Counted from the stretch's first letter, positions 46,226-59,276 are shown. The stretch is 64,000 bases of DNA from Gnetum montanum (GCA_015680685.1 MNCI01015613.1:124001-188000); one strand, 5' to 3'. The notes: generated from the sequence alone by a model not told the origin. Translations and numbers: made by a program.

Positions 46226-47087
46226 TGATAATGAGCAGCAAGTATTCCATATGCCCAACCATATAAATCACAAGCATTGCACTAGTGATCTAATCGAATT
46301 ATGTGGACTTAGCTCCTAAATGCACCGGTGAGGTAAATATAGTGACTTGAAATATGATCATTGTTTTCTTGGCTTCACTTGTGCGAGTGCAATGGTATGG
46401 TTAAGTATAAGTTAAGGCACATGATTTTTATTTATATTATTTATATTTTATTTCATTTAATCTAAGTAAAAAAAAGGTAATTAATTGTAAATTTACTAAT
46501 TATCTAATTCCTTAATCTAAATATCATAAAATAAGCATCTAGTCTAATCTTTCATGCACATCTTGAACTTGTTAGAAATGCTTTTGGGTTACCAAGTGTT
46601 AGGCTACTAGGTAGACCAAGCAATAACACTACTGGGATTACCAAGCATTAACAATATGTTTGAGGCAGTCATACTTATGTATGACTATTAAGGATATTAA
46701 TTAACCAAGTTCATGAATATAAAATGTGTAAGTAGTAAATAACATAATGGAAACGTTAAACTATTCTTAAGTGCTACAAGGAATTCCAAGAATCTCGTCT
46801 TTATTGTCAACACATCAAAGTGTTCAAGTACATTGATGTTCAAATAAGAAACAATATAATCCTTGAAGTCCTACTATAGGAACTCAAAAAATATTCTAAC
46901 TTGGAATAAAACTACGAGAACTTGGCTACTCTATCAACCTAACATGTCATAAATGTGGTGGGTACATGAATTTATATAGGCAAAACTAAACATTGTGTCA
47001 ATTCATGTACTCATGCATCAATGGGGCTACATTGACAAGGCTACATTAATGCATGCCAATCAACACAGCCTATCAAATGATTCATCA
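46226..47087 (-). repeat. C 3' LTR
   Basis: 862 bp, TGATAATGAG to GATTCATCA on the plus strand. It matches 58460-59276 throughout, for example GGTAATTAATTGTAAATTTA and CCAAGTGTTAGGCTACTAG. Confidence 0.9.
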
Positions 47088-47105
47088 TATCCCCATGACT
47101 GAATG
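47088..47105 (-). promoter_or_regulatory. C polypurine tract
   Basis: The minus strand reads CATTCAGTCATGGGGATA directly before the LTR start TGATGAATC, the same signal as D at 18630-18646. Confidence 0.8.
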
Positions 47106-47600
47106 AAAACTCATCCTCAAGTTAACAAAAATGGACTTCCTAGACAACAAAATTAAAGACCCTTACAAAAATGATCGATAATAATCCTCTAATTACTGAA
47201 GATGAAGAGAAGATCACAGAGTGCCAAGTGGTGAAGGCTCCTGAGGTGGTAAAGGACCTTCTTAGGGCACCAACATACATGGTAGTGGTAGTTCAGGTTG
47301 TGGCTATCATGATGGCTATCCTACTGTAGTTGCTACTTCTAGTGGAAGGAGAAAAGCATTTAGCAATGCCTTCATCTTCTTCTCTTTATTCCATGGATCA
47401 TACATGATCCACATAGCTTGACCAATGTGGCCTAGTACGGGAACATTCCATGGACAAGACATTATTGGAAACAACTCCTAGACATTCACAAATCATGCTA
47501 TGAATTATTTACATTCCACATCAAAAATCTTTACAAGGTTCTACAATTTATGGTAGACATTCATTATTCTAGCTAGGTTCTTAGCAACCGATCATTGGTT
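47106..47600 (-). other. C 3' untranslated stretch
   Basis: Between the end of the third reading frame relic and the polypurine tract. No coding signal. Confidence 0.45.
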
Positions 47601-50095
47601 AGTAAATTGGATCAGAGAAGTTCAAGCTTCACATTAACTATTTCTAGTTGTTGCTTAGTGTCTTTGTGGTGCTTAAACTCAACCTCATAGAAAAGGTATG
47701 AGCTAGCCACCTACTTATCCAATTCTAACCTTGACCTTTCAATTGTCAACATCACCAAGTTTTTGTAGTAGAGGTTGGTAAGCTCCATGTATTCTATCAT
47801 CTCGTTGATTTGTAGCTCCATTAGGTAGATTTCTAGCTTGTTGTAACCATTTAAACCATCAAAGATTGGCTACCATACATCTCCTCTCTATTGGAGCTGC
47901 TAGAGAACCTTGTTCATCTTTACCTTTGCTAGTTGGATTTCTTTCTCATTTACCTACTTGAGAAGCCCTACCTAGTTTCTGTAGTGATTTTTCACATGGT
48001 TGAACATAGGGCCTCATTTTTCCAGGTGACTAACTTAATGGCTATTTTCTAGCAAAGTGCCCAGACCTCCTCCATTGATAGATTGCATTTTTCTACTACC
48101 AACCTCCTCAAATCCATGTTCACCTTGGTGAGCTAATCCTACTACTATCTCACAAGTTCGATTATCTAATCTTTGTATTCTTCCACATTGTGCAGGTGAT
48201 AATTGTCTTTGGTCAAGGTCAAGTTCTCCTTGTAGACTTGCACCAAGTCCTTATCAATGTTGAAGTTAAGAGCCTCTAATAAGGATGCATCAAAGACCTC
48301 CATCTTGTTAGTGTTCTCAACCTATTTTAGTTAGCTCTAAAGCTATAGGAAAGCTTCATCCCATGTGATGATCTAGCTAAGAATGGTAAGATTGACTAAG
48401 TAGGCTCTCAATCTTATAACCTCAATAGCCAACATTCAATTCTTCTTAGTGGCTACCTCAAGTTAGGCATTTGATACAATGAGCTTACCCTTTGCTTCCA
48501 ATAGCTCCAACTATATTGTAGTAATCTCCTCTAAGAGATCATAGATCTCTAGAAGTGATTGCCTAATCCCCACTAGTTAGTCCAACACTTCTTCATTTTA
48601 AACTAGGCTTAATCTTTGGCTTGCCACTCCTATGAAAGCATGCACATCTCTAAGTGCAACAACATTTGGCATGGTTTCCATAGGAGCATTCAATGCTTTT
48701 TTCATCCTATCAACCACCATCTCCATTGCTATTTCCTTTTCTTGATACTACATCACCAAGACAGTAGCTCCCTTACCCTCGTCTAGGTGCATCGAGAAGG
48801 TTGTGACATTCTTAGAAATTTCAAAAAACTCCTATTGTCCAAGGATGGACACTGTAACCTCCTAGGCACTTTGGTTCAATCTTGTGAGCCCCTACAATCT
48901 CTGGATGGAAAACAATAGAGTAGTCTCTTCTAGCCAACTTATTATTCTAGTTACTTCGTTGAGATGGCTCAACACTAGCTAGTAGACTAATGGTTTACCA
49001 CCATTTGACAATCCTTACTACTAGTACAAGAGTTACTTGTGGAGTTTTCTCATGCATTATATAGATACACAAGCCTCTAATGTTGTGTCTCTAATGGATC
49101 ATGATGGTAGACGCTCCTCCTCAAGTAGTTTTGTTGGTGCTTTATCCATCATCATCTTCTACCAGGAGGTGACAGGAGCATGATCGATGATATCATTAGC
49201 ATAATGAGCTATGCCTCCCTTTTGAAAAAGTTTTTTTATTAGGCATGGGAAGGGGAGTGTCTTCCTCCCTCACTCATTTTTTTTTTCTGAAATGCTTCTC
49301 AATCTCTAGGAAGATGAGCTAAGGGAGGTTGATAGAAAATTTTCTACTTAGAGCAGCATATGCATAGGCAAAGAAGATAGTGATCTTGCTAGGCTACACC
49401 ATTGGGTTCAAGTGGTAGGCCACAATTTTGAAATAAACTTTCTCCACCTTCATTAATCTATTGTACTCCTTACAACTTACCCCATAGCATCATTCAACCC
49501 ACTCCTTCTTTACTTTAGGATCTACTTGCATTGGGATCTCTACCAATGTTTCCCTAGTGTCCAATAGTTTGAGGCCCTCTACAATGGCTTCAATTGAATA
49601 GGACATGCTGATGTCTCTTGCCTTGATATTTGTGTCTACCTATTGGTTATTCCAAAAAAGGTAGGCTTTTTACATGTACCACTCCTCACTAGAAGTGAGG
49701 ATGGACCACATGGAGGACCATTGTAATTAAGCCTTGACCTCCTCCAATGCTATATCTAAGAAGGGACCAAAGTTGAGTTCCTAAAGAACTAAACTCTAAA
49801 TTTTCTTTAAATGGATTCACTTAACGTAGGCCCCGATCAAAGTGACCTCCAGATTTGGCCTCGGCCTTGGCACCTTGTCCTACCTCAATTAGCCTATCTT
49901 GGCTATGGGAATTTGACAAATAGATTCCACTTTAGGCTCCTCTTGAATAGGTTCCATTGTGTGTATCTCTACTTTGCCTTCCTAGGGCTATTATGGCTAC
50001 AGGTCCCATCCTCTTCTTGGCCACTTCTCCCATGGTTGGGATGGTCCTTCACCCTATGGTCTCTTTGGTGCCATCTACGATCACAAACATAACCC
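47601..50095 (-). pseudogene. C third coding region: unrecognised, partly coiled-coil-like protein relic
   Basis: A sense-strand frame can be followed with few shifts. Near 49540-49330 it reads VEIPMQVDPKVKKEW, then EKVYFKIVAYHLNPMV and TIFFAYAYAALSRKFSINLP. From 48780 to 47960 one frame stays in register for about 270 codons, broken almost only by stops. It includes MVVDRMKKALNAPMETMP, RQSLLEIYDLLEEITTI, EVFDASLLEALNFNIDKDL and QVYKENLTLTKDNYHLHN. After a shift, LEIYLMELQINEMIEYMELT and ERSRLELDK follow near 47840-47700. Leu/Glu/Lys spacing suggests long helices. Position fits the env-like or extra frames of some Athila/Tat elements, but I recognise no domain, signal peptide or fusion motif. 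Element D lacks it. Confidence 0.68.
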
Positions 50096-51960
50096 AAGAT
50101 TAGTGTTTTATGTGTAACCATTAATACCTTTGATACCATTTCTCATTTGGCAAGATACACTTTGGTTAGTTCTAATCATTGTAGATGGATTATTTTATTA
50201 TTATTTAATCTATTTAGCTATCCAAGTTTGTTGATGAGGTTTAACTTAGTATAGATTGGTAATCTTAATAATATTTTATTAGTTAAATCTTGGGAAGTTA
50301 GAAACATTTCAAAAAATGTTCTATCATAAACCATAGGTTTGTGTCCCCACAATGTAAAGCTCAACTCTAGTAGTTAAAGGTTCAAAGAATGAGTAAATTC
50401 GAACAAGCAGTTAGAAAGTTATAGCCTTGGGAAGGTTCTAGGCTCTAAAAATTACAAAAACTACTCTAGCATTATGAGGCTAATGTGAAAATTTGGCTAA
50501 CTCCCATCATGTATTTATAGTATTTTTTCCATGCATTGATGATGATACATCGATGCATCCATAGATAAAAATTTTCACTTGCAAAAAACTAAAGATAGAA
50601 AAATATTTTTTCAATGAACTTAGAGCTCAAAGGAAGCATGAAAAGCCTAAATTAAGGACAAAGCATTAAAGAGGGCTTGGCATGCAGTTGGGAAAGGAGA
50701 TTTGGTTGGAGTTAAAAATCAAAGAGGGTAGAAACTAGATGTTTTTTGGTGGAAAACAATGGTTTTCATAGTGAAATGACTAAGGGATAGGAAAGTTAAT
50801 CATCAAAGCTAAGGAGTATGCAAGTGGGTGCTCTTGATAGTAGGTGCATGCCCTTAATGTCCTTACATATCCTCATACCAAGGAGTCCATGGACCCCAAG
50901 GATGATTAATGGATATGGATTGTTAAAAAGTGAATCACACAAGATACCACCAAAGAATTAAGACACATCTAAATGGACACATTAATTAAACATGACAATA
51001 GGTAGTGAGATGACAAATGAATTGAAGTGATGAGAAGAGAAATGATGAAATGGAGTTCCTTATTCCTGTCACATGAAGTCCTTGTAGAGTTTGTGATTAA
51101 GGTGATCTTGGGAATAGCACATCCTTAGTTGGAATCAAGATCAACCACTTTCAATGGCTTTGCATCGATACTTTAATACAATTCAATCCCCCAAAGCTCT
51201 TGGATACCATAATGAGCACCTATCATTCTAAATAGATAAGAAAAGAGAAGCAAGAAGTGAAGAGGGCCTTAATTAGAGGGATGCCTTTAAGCATGGGTAA
51301 CATGTCTTTTCAGCCCCATAACCAATGCTTGTAGTCCATTATTTTATCTAAGGGGTGTGCTTTGAATTCCCATGTGTTGTGTTTTTCTTCATGAAAACTA
51401 CATCATGCAAAGACATTACTTTCTGTTATTGGTCGACGGTAGGAATGGTGAAGAACTAATGAAAATACCCCTAAAACTCTGAATGGTTAGTAGGTACAAA
51501 AGGTAATAAATTTCCTTGAAGCCACACCCTTGCCAATTCCACTTGATTCATTTTATGTCTAGGAGCACCAACATCACAAGTTCATTCAACATTGTTATTA
51601 GAAAGAACCCCATGCTCTCTAGAACAAAAGAAACACCATGGAATTTTAAGTAGAATGGTTCGATGTCATCAACTCACTACCTAGTACCATGTGAAAACCA
51701 ACATACCATTAATCAATGTCAAAATTAAATGATGAAATTCAGTCATTAAGTAATAAATTTAGTGATAAAATTCAATTAATCACCAATAATTAGCAACTGA
51801 GTTTGGCATCAAAGTCCTAATGGCAATAAAGAAGAAAAAGACATGTAAGACATTTCAAATAAAGGAAAATATAAAATAAATTGCAAAATATTCAAGAAAA
51901 TGAAAAACATATGAAACATGGTATAAAATAAAAAAGTTGAAAAATTGAGGAGCCACTTCA
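50096..51960 (-). other. C spacer between integrase and third coding region
   Basis: Partly matches D's 3' spacer (TTAATCATCCTTGGGGTCCA on the minus strand near 50905). No frame or domain. Confidence 0.5.
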
Positions 51961-53300
51961 TAGGATGTTAACATGGATGGCCATCTTCCCCATGACTGAG
52001 TTGGAGGGGAGAGATTTGAAAGATTGAGCATGCTTGGCCATCATATGTGGTGTTATTCCTACTAGTTTTTCTTATCTCTAGGAAAGGCTTAAGTTGTTGG
52101 ATGTTGACTAATAACCTTTTTTGTGGGCTATTAGGATGGTATATCATTATGGCCCCAGATGGAAAAGTTTCATATATAATGTAAAGGCTCTCCCATAGCA
52201 TTTGAGATTTAGTATGTTAAAGTACATGCATGAGGTTCTAGTAGAGCACCTTATCTCCTGGTTGAAACTTTACTTTTCTTATTTGAATGTCATGGAATTA
52301 TTTGTTATGTACCTTATGTACTTCATTCAATGATAGCGTGACTAATCTATTCTTGTCTAGTATGTTAAGATTCATTAGTATTTTTCTTTGGGCTTGACTT
52401 AAGTCCAAGTCAAGGTCACATATCATTGAAAGTCTACAAAGCTTAGCTTGGATGGGAATAGCTAGAAGTTTTTCATACACTAAGTCATAAGGAGAATAAC
52501 CAATAGGAATTATCCACATTGAACAATAGGACCAAAGAGCATCATTGAGTTTATTGCTCCAATACTTCCTATATTTACTAATTGTATGTGTTAGTATTTT
52601 GGTAATTTCCTTATTGATGATCCCAGCTTGATCGTTGGCTTGGGGGTGGTATGAAGTTGTTCATTTATGTTCAACCCCTAAGCATTGCATGAGCTTTTAA
52701 AAAGTGGCACTAGTGAAGTATGTTCCATTATTAGAAATTAGTACTTGTGGCATACCAAACCTGTCTACAACATTTTGTTATATAAATTGTGCCATTGTAG
52801 AAGATTAATAGTTAGTAATGGTAGTGGGTTCAACCTATATGGTGTAGTAATCAACAACAATGATGATGTAGGCCTTTCTATTTGACATAGGGTTGATGGT
52901 CCCTATGAAATTAATCCCCTAAAGATTGAAAGGCTCTAGCAGTTGGAGCCACTATTGCAATCCTTCCATGTGCATGACCATCCCTTCATCATGTTGGAAT
53001 CTAGCATAGGAACAAAAGAATTGATGGGCATCCTTGAAGATTATGGACTAATAATATCCTACCATGAGGATCTTAATGGCTATCCTCCTTCCAACATAGT
53101 AGCCCCCACAAGGACCCTCATGTGCATCCTAGAGGACTCAAAGTTGATCTACATCAAGGACACACCATCATACCATTCCATCTGCACAACTCTTGTAGAG
53201 GTTATCATTGATGTCCATGAAGTGTTTGACCTACTGAATAAACTATTGTTTCTTCTTATTTTTCCACTCTTGCAACATCTCCTAAGTGAGTAGATAAGAA
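51961..53300 (-). pseudogene. C integrase relic
   Basis: On the minus strand: DAHEGPCGGYYVG (zinc-binding His), SNRKAYIIVVVDYYT (first catalytic Asp), QVLISNNGTYFTSA (second Asp now Asn), HPQANDQAGIINKEIT (catalytic Glu region), KYRKYWSNKLNDALWSYCSM and IGYSPYDLVYEKL. The frame 52201-51968 is the C-terminal end: FPSGAIMIYHPNSPQKRLLV up to SHGEDGHPC. The core is close to D's. A changed catalytic Asp and several TAG stops show it is dead. Confidence 0.87.
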
Positions 53301-54720
53301 AGGATGCTGTCATACTAATTTTTTTCTTCAAGATTTTGAGAGTTAATGGAACTAGCAAAGAGAAGTTCAATAAGAAATTGATCAAACAATGGACTCTCAT
53401 CATCTTTGTTGTCCCATCTCAACCAAGACAAGTGGTCAGCCATCATATTCTCAATTTCTATCCAATCAACCATCATTAAATCAAACTCTTAAAGGATCAC
53501 CAACCACTGTATGACATGGGGGCTCACCATTGGTTGTTCATTAGGAACTAAATGGTACTATGATCGGTGTGCATCGAAATCTTATAGCCAAGCACATAGT
53601 GCCTGAATATCTCTAACATATACACCACTATCATAAGCTCCTTTTTAGTGATGATGTAGTTGAGTTATGCATCCATTATGCTTATGCTTTTATAGTGGAT
53701 GTAATATGGACATTTTTTATGATCCATCTATGAAAGCACAATCCCCAAGACATAATTTGATGCATCCGTCATGATGTGGAATGGCCTAAACTAATATGGT
53801 GGTCGTAGAATAGAAGTTTCTATGAGTTTTTGCTTCAACTACTAGAATGCATTCTCACATTCCTTGGTCAAAATGAATTATGCATCTTTCTTTGTGAGAT
53901 CCACCAATGACTTGGTGATATTTAAGAAATTTTCAATGAAGTGCTTGTAGTAACCAATGTGGCCAAGGAATGACCTCATGTCCTTCACTATTTCTAGTTG
54001 TCTAGTTGTTCCTTGGATGACCCTTATTTTTTTGGATCTACCTTGATCCCCTTTTTTGAAATCATATGCCCTAAGACAATGCCATTTTGGACCATTAGAT
54101 GGCTATTTTTCCAACTAAGCCTTAGGTTTTTCTCCATACATCTTTGAAGAACATGCTCAAGGTGGTACAATACTTACTTAACATGGTGGTACAATACTTA
54201 CTTAAATATAGCCCCATAGGTAGAGAAGTCATTCATGAAGACTTCTACCCTACTACCGATCTAATACTAGAAGATGCTTAGGACCAAACATTGAATTGTA
54301 GTAGGAGCATTACATAGGCCAAGAGGCATCTTTCTTTTTGTGAAAGTCCCCAAAGGACTTTTGAATGTTATCTTGCCCTGGTCTTTCAATGTAATATGGA
54401 TCTAGTTATAGCCACTATAATCATCCAAAAAGCTATAGTAATAATGCCCCACAATGGTATCTAGCATTTGATCCACAAATGGCAATGGAAAATGATCTTT
54501 GTAAGTGATCATATTCAATAGCTGAAAGTCTATATAGACTCTCCACTTTTCTCCCTTCTTTGGCACAATAACAAGTGGGCTAATCCACTCACTATCCACA
54601 ATTAAGTAGATGAACTCGACCTTGAGGAGTTGCTTAATTTTCATCTTAAAGATTTACTTGAGCTTTGGGTTCAAGCGTCTTTGCATCTACCTCTTTGGTT
54701 TAATGTAGGAGTTTGTATAA
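53301..54720 (-). pseudogene. C reverse transcriptase and RNase H relic
   Basis: The frame 54644-54402 is clear RT: MKIKQLLKVEFIYLIVDSEW, WISPLVIVPKKGEKWRVYID and KDHFPLPFVDQMLD. The catalytic box near 54250-54220 reads VFMNDFSTYG, with the first Asp of YxDD changed to Asn. RNase H starts near 53790-53720 with PFHIMTDASNYVLGIVLS. The domain order and sequence closely follow D and F. Stops separate the pieces. Confidence 0.87.
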
Positions 54721-55640
54721 ATTTTGTGTTGACATATCCTAGGATCGATTATTATTAACTCATGATATCACCAGGTGAAGGCTATTGGCCATTTTTTCAC
54801 AGCTTCTAGTAATTTCTTCTTTTTTGCAAGAGCAAGTGTAACATTAATAATGACTACCTTGCCATTTTTTAAAAAAGCATATTTCATTCCTACCAATAGA
54901 GCCTTTAACTCAAGGGGCTCTTGCTTAAAAGTTTTAGGGATCTCCAACTCTCCTTAATTGATTTCACTTTGTACATCAGAGAGTTAGTAATGAAACTACT
55001 CCAACGTGTCCATGCTTTGGACATATGAACTCATGAGGCTCTCAGCTTGTTCCATGCATATTGTTGATCTAGCCTCATTATCTATGGTCAACCACTAGGT
55101 ATACCTCTATTTAGTGGCTACTATATATAGGCACCTCTAAATTTTTGTTATCTCTACACACTGATTGCATGCTTGAAGGGATGTTCCCTTGATGATCCAT
55201 AGTCTTTGCACATAATGGCACCCTGTCTCATTGTATATGATGCATAGAACTCTCTTCTTCTTGATCTTTTTAAATTTATTTTTCTTAGAAATCTCCAAGG
55301 AAAGATCTCAAATTCCCAACCTAACATCAATTATGCTCAGCCATGCTCTCCCCAAGATGATAGAAAAGACCCCTTTGCAACTCTCCACATGGATCATCAA
55401 GAAATTAGCAAGATAGTACCACCCACAAACTATGGTCACAATGTCTTTCATCAATCCTAAAGGAACAATTATGGATTAGTTTGCTATCTCCAATCTAATG
55501 TTGCTCTTTTTTAAGAAGGTAGGTTCTAGGCTTTATACATTTCTTATGAAATCAAGTTAACACTGAAACTTGAATCAAAAAGAGCCTTACATAGTTCATT
55601 TTTGGTAATCTGGAAGTAAATAAGAGGACTCCCAAGATTA
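54721..55640 (-). pseudogene. C aspartic protease relic and linker
   Basis: Near 55590-55480 the minus strand reads CKALFDSSFSVNLIS, the protease active-site block with D-S-S in place of D-S/T-G, as in D. Near 55370-55320 the block matching IIMGRAWLS of D is present. Between protease and RT lies an acidic linker, also seen in D and F. Confidence 0.77.
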
Positions 55641-58440
55641 GATCTCTAACTACAAAAATGTTCAACCTTAAAACAATCTTTAATCACATGGGTCAACATG
55701 ATAATGTCCAATTGGGAAGCACTATGATTTAAAGGTTGCTTGATGAGACTTTTAGAGGTTAACATAGCAAGATTAATAGCCACATTCATTTGTGAGGGCT
55801 TTGTGGGACTATTGATTCTAAAAAATGACCTCTTGCAAGGCTTGGATTTAGCACCACTTAGTTGATGAGCTAGTTGTAAGTTTACTACCCTTGTAGTATT
55901 ATTTTTTATTTTTTTTTGGTTGTGATTGGGTAGGTATTTCACCCTACATGGATAGAGCAGGTGGCAAAGAAGTTCATGATGATGGTGTAAGAGTGGACAA
56001 ATTTTGAGAAGGATAGAAAGAAAAAGGAGACTCCTTCCTTGGAGAAGGTGCTCTATAGTGCTCTAGAGGATAGTAGTGGTATGAAAAACAAGCATGACTA
56101 GAAGAGTCACACGGAGAGATTGGCTACTGAATGTAGTACACATAGGGATTATACTGGTGATAAGAGTACTACTACCTTGGAGGTGGCATCCCCCATAACT
56201 ATGGGTGTTGCCACTACTTATACTACCCTTGAGGTTGAGACAGTGCTCCACTCAGCTAGTAAGCTTATTGGTGGAATTACTATCCATAGTTACCTTGTGG
56301 ATAAGGCAACTACCTAGGTACTTACCATTTTTCCAATATAGGATTTAAAGCATGCATCCCTTATTCTTGTAAGTATGAAAATACAAGGCAATATTCCTTG
56401 GGATGTTCATATTGGCAGATGTCACATCCATCATCATCAGTTTCTGAATCTACAACCTCTTCAACTACTATAGCTTTATCCTTCTTTTTATGATATCCCT
56501 ATCCAACATTCTTCTTTTTCCTTCTTTCATGATCACTATCTCCTTGATCTCTATGTTCCTCTGTAATCTTTAGAGCATTTTGAAACTTCTCATCTAAGAA
56601 GTTTCACATCTTATCAACCTTAGCTGATATTTTAGTAATAGATGTTTGATCGACAAGGTGTTCCTTTGCATCACTTTCATCAAGTGGTGCCTCTTCCTCA
56701 TTCTCATAGAAACAAACCTTCCTGTTGTGGATGGAGGGGTATTTATTATATTCTTCTACACTTTTTATTTTTTTTTTCATATCTTCTTCCTCTCTAGTCA
56801 ATTTCTCAATGAGCCTTTAAATTTGATGGGCCCTTACCTCAAAAATTCTTCCTTGGGCATAAATCCAAAGGGTTCTTCTTATTTTAGTTTTGAGCCAATC
56901 TATGATATGATTTAGCTAATCCTATTAAGAGTATCCATGGCCTTGGGCATTAATGCAACAAAGAGTAGTAGTAGGCCATGGCTACATCCAAGGACTCATG
57001 AATGCCTTATTTCCAACCTTGGATTTTCCTCCTTGGATTGGACACTCTAGAGTATGTTTGGTATTTGTCATTGAACTCTAGTAGTGTACTCCATCATTGA
57101 ATAGATTCTAATTCCAAGGATTGGTACCAACTTTATGCTTCCTTTATGAGTGTCCTTGGAACTAATTTCAACTTTTTTCATTTATTTTCCACATTTTGCA
57201 AGGCACATGCATCATGGAAGGCTTGCCAATAATTCTGTGGATCTGAATTATATTTCCCTCAAACTTGGCAATTTTGCTCATATCTAGTCATTTAATGCAG
57301 CTATTTTTCAAGTGCCTAGTGAAAATTATAACAGCCTCTAAAATATTCAACATATTTCTGGTAACTAGTAGGAGTTCATCATAGTCATAGCCATGATGCC
57401 TATAATGAGTCTTGTTATGACTTCATTCTTTGTGATGCTCCTCCCCTTATTGTTGTTCATGCCCCTAGTCCTTGTTTTCTTGGTGAGATCTATGATCATC
57501 CCTATCCTTCCATTCATCTCCAGCACAATCTTTGTTACTTCTTCCATGGTTCTAGCCTTTGCTTCTCCTATCAGAGTTGGAGAAGAAAGATGATGAGGAT
57601 GATGATGAAGGCAAAGTGGAAGGAGAATAAGCACCAAAATGATGTCCACTACCTCCTCTTCTTCAATCCCTACTCCAATCACTATGTTTATCTTTCTCCT
57701 AATGCTTTTCATTGTCCCTATCTCTAGAATAATGGCTATGATTACCATCTTTTAAGGCCCCTTGATCTTGAGACTCATTCTTCCCATCACCAAGGTTGTC
57801 CACAGTTGACTGCAACCATTAGTTAAGGATCTTCCCATCAAAGAGAGGAAGAGAATCTGTGTATTGGGAGGCACCTAAATAGAAGTCCTCACTTTCTTTG
57901 TGTGTTTGCAATGACAAATGGTTATGAAACCTTTTGTCTTTTGAAGCCTCAAATCAAGCTTCTATTTTTCGATCTTTCTTCCGTCAAGCGTCTATGGGAT
58001 GATAATTCTAATAAGCATGGTCTTGGACCTCGTACTCTACATTAAGTTTAGGAATGCCCAACTTCATGATATTGTTCAACAGCATTGTGGGAATAGATCG
58101 GTCAGGAGGCAACATGATGTTTCCTTCCATGTCCCTCCAATGCAGCTACTCATCTCGATAGAAGATGAAGGTGAAATCCATAGTGTAAGAATCGAAATGA
58201 GTATAGAAAACCTTGAAGTATTGTGGCACATGTATCTTTTGGCCTTCTTTCCTTTGATTGTATTTGCTTATAAATGGTGATGGAGAATATTCCTTGCAAG
58301 AATAAGCCATATCAATGATTCTTCAAAAATAGTGTGTGTTTGTTATAATTATGTATCTTAATGATTTAGTGTTATTTTCCTTTACAACGTCATTAGATGT
58401 TTTCACTATCATTCCTATGTAGCACACCTAGCTAACTAAG
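55641..58440 (-). pseudogene. C gag relic and leader
   Basis: The N-terminal part (57750-57370) has SRDRDNEKH and STLPSSSSSSFSNSD, an Arg/Asp/Ser-rich stretch. The middle carries the capsid region. 56801-56604 has REEEDMKKKIKSVEEYNKY and FYENEEEAPLDESDAKEH. The zinc knuckle GCDICQYEHPKEYC lies at 56436-56395. The C-terminal frame 55942-55646 has TTRVVNLQLAHQLSGAKSKP, matching D. Gag would build the particle and bind genomic RNA. Many stops and some shifts. The first few hundred bases after the primer site are leader. Confidence 0.8.
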
Positions 58441-58459
58441 TCCCTAGCAATGGCACCAA
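58441..58459 (-). promoter_or_regulatory. C primer binding site, tRNA-Asp-like
   Basis: The minus strand reads TTGGTGCCATTGCTAGGGA next to the LTR, differing from the Athila-type site TGGCGCCGTTGCCGGGGA mainly by C-to-T and G-to-A changes. Confidence 0.85.
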
Positions 58460-59276
58460 TGGGGAGCAGTAAGTAGACCCTATGCCTAACCATATGAATC
58501 ACAATTATTACACTAGCGATCTAGTCAAATTTTGTGGAGTTAGCCCCTAAATGCATCAATGGGGCAAAGATAGTAACTTGACATATGATCGTTATCTTCT
58601 TGGCCTTACTTGTATGCATGCAAGTGTATGGTTAAGTGTAAGCTAAGGCATAGGATTTTTATTATATTTTTTATATTTTATTTTATTTTATCTAAGTAAA
58701 AAACAAAGGTAATTAATTGTAAATTTACTAATTAACTATCTAATTTATTAATCTAACTATCCTAACATAAGCATATGGACCCACCTTCCATGCAAATACT
58801 AAACTTGTTAGGAACACTACTAAATTACCAAGTGTTAGGCTACTAGACAGACTAAGTGATAACACTACTATGATTACCAAGCATTAATGGTATGTTCAAG
58901 GTAGTCATACTTATGTGTGATTATTAAGGATATTAACTAACTAAGTTCATAAATATAAAATGCATAAGTAGTAAAGTGCATAATGGAATTCCAAGAATCA
59001 TGCCTGTATTGTCAATCCATCAAAGTGTTTAGGTATATTGATGTTCAAATAAGGAACCGTACAATCCTTGAAGTCCTATTGTGGGCACTTAGAAAATATT
59101 CTAACTTTGATGGAAGAAAACTGCAAGAACTTGGCTACTCTATGAACTTAACATGCCATAAATATGGTGGCTATGCACATTTATATAGGCAAAATAAGAC
59201 ACTTCGTTGATGAGGCTACATTGATGGGGCTGTATCGATGCATGCCCATAAATGTAGCCTATCAAATGATTCATCA
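58460..59276 (-). repeat. C 5' LTR
   Basis: 817 bp, TGGGGAGCAG to GATTCATCA on the plus strand. A direct repeat of 46226-47087. Confidence 0.9.

Larger units (their letters stand above)
46226..59276 (-). mobile_element. Element C: nearly complete Athila-like Ty3/gypsy with an extra 3' coding region
   Basis: LTRs are 46226-47087 (3') and 58460-59276 (5'). They are direct repeats of each other over about 820-860 bp. From the 5' side the minus strand holds the primer site, gag, protease, RT, RNase H, integrase, a spacer, a third reading frame relic, a polypurine tract and the 3' LTR. Length is 13.05 kb. LTR starts TGATGAATC as in D. It lies inside element F's pol. The flanking bases (ACGCT left, CTTGG right) do not give a clear target duplication. 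Confidence 0.88.

Noticed and set aside
49811-50092. Plus-strand open frame of 93 codons rich in Leu and Trp
   Set aside because: It is antisense to the start of C's third coding region. The composition reflects the reverse complement of a charged stretch.
52943-53293. Plus-strand open frame of 116 codons
   Set aside because: It is antisense to C's integrase zinc-binding region, which reads clearly on the minus strand.
57365-57748. Minus-strand open frame of 127 codons, rich in Ile and Met
   Set aside because: It is on the right strand but in the wrong phase. The adjacent phase gives the Arg/Asp/Ser-rich gag also seen in element I.
46226-59276. A CRISPR or satellite reading of the 0.8-kb direct repeats
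   Set aside because: They are two LTRs with primer site and polypurine tract at their inner sides.
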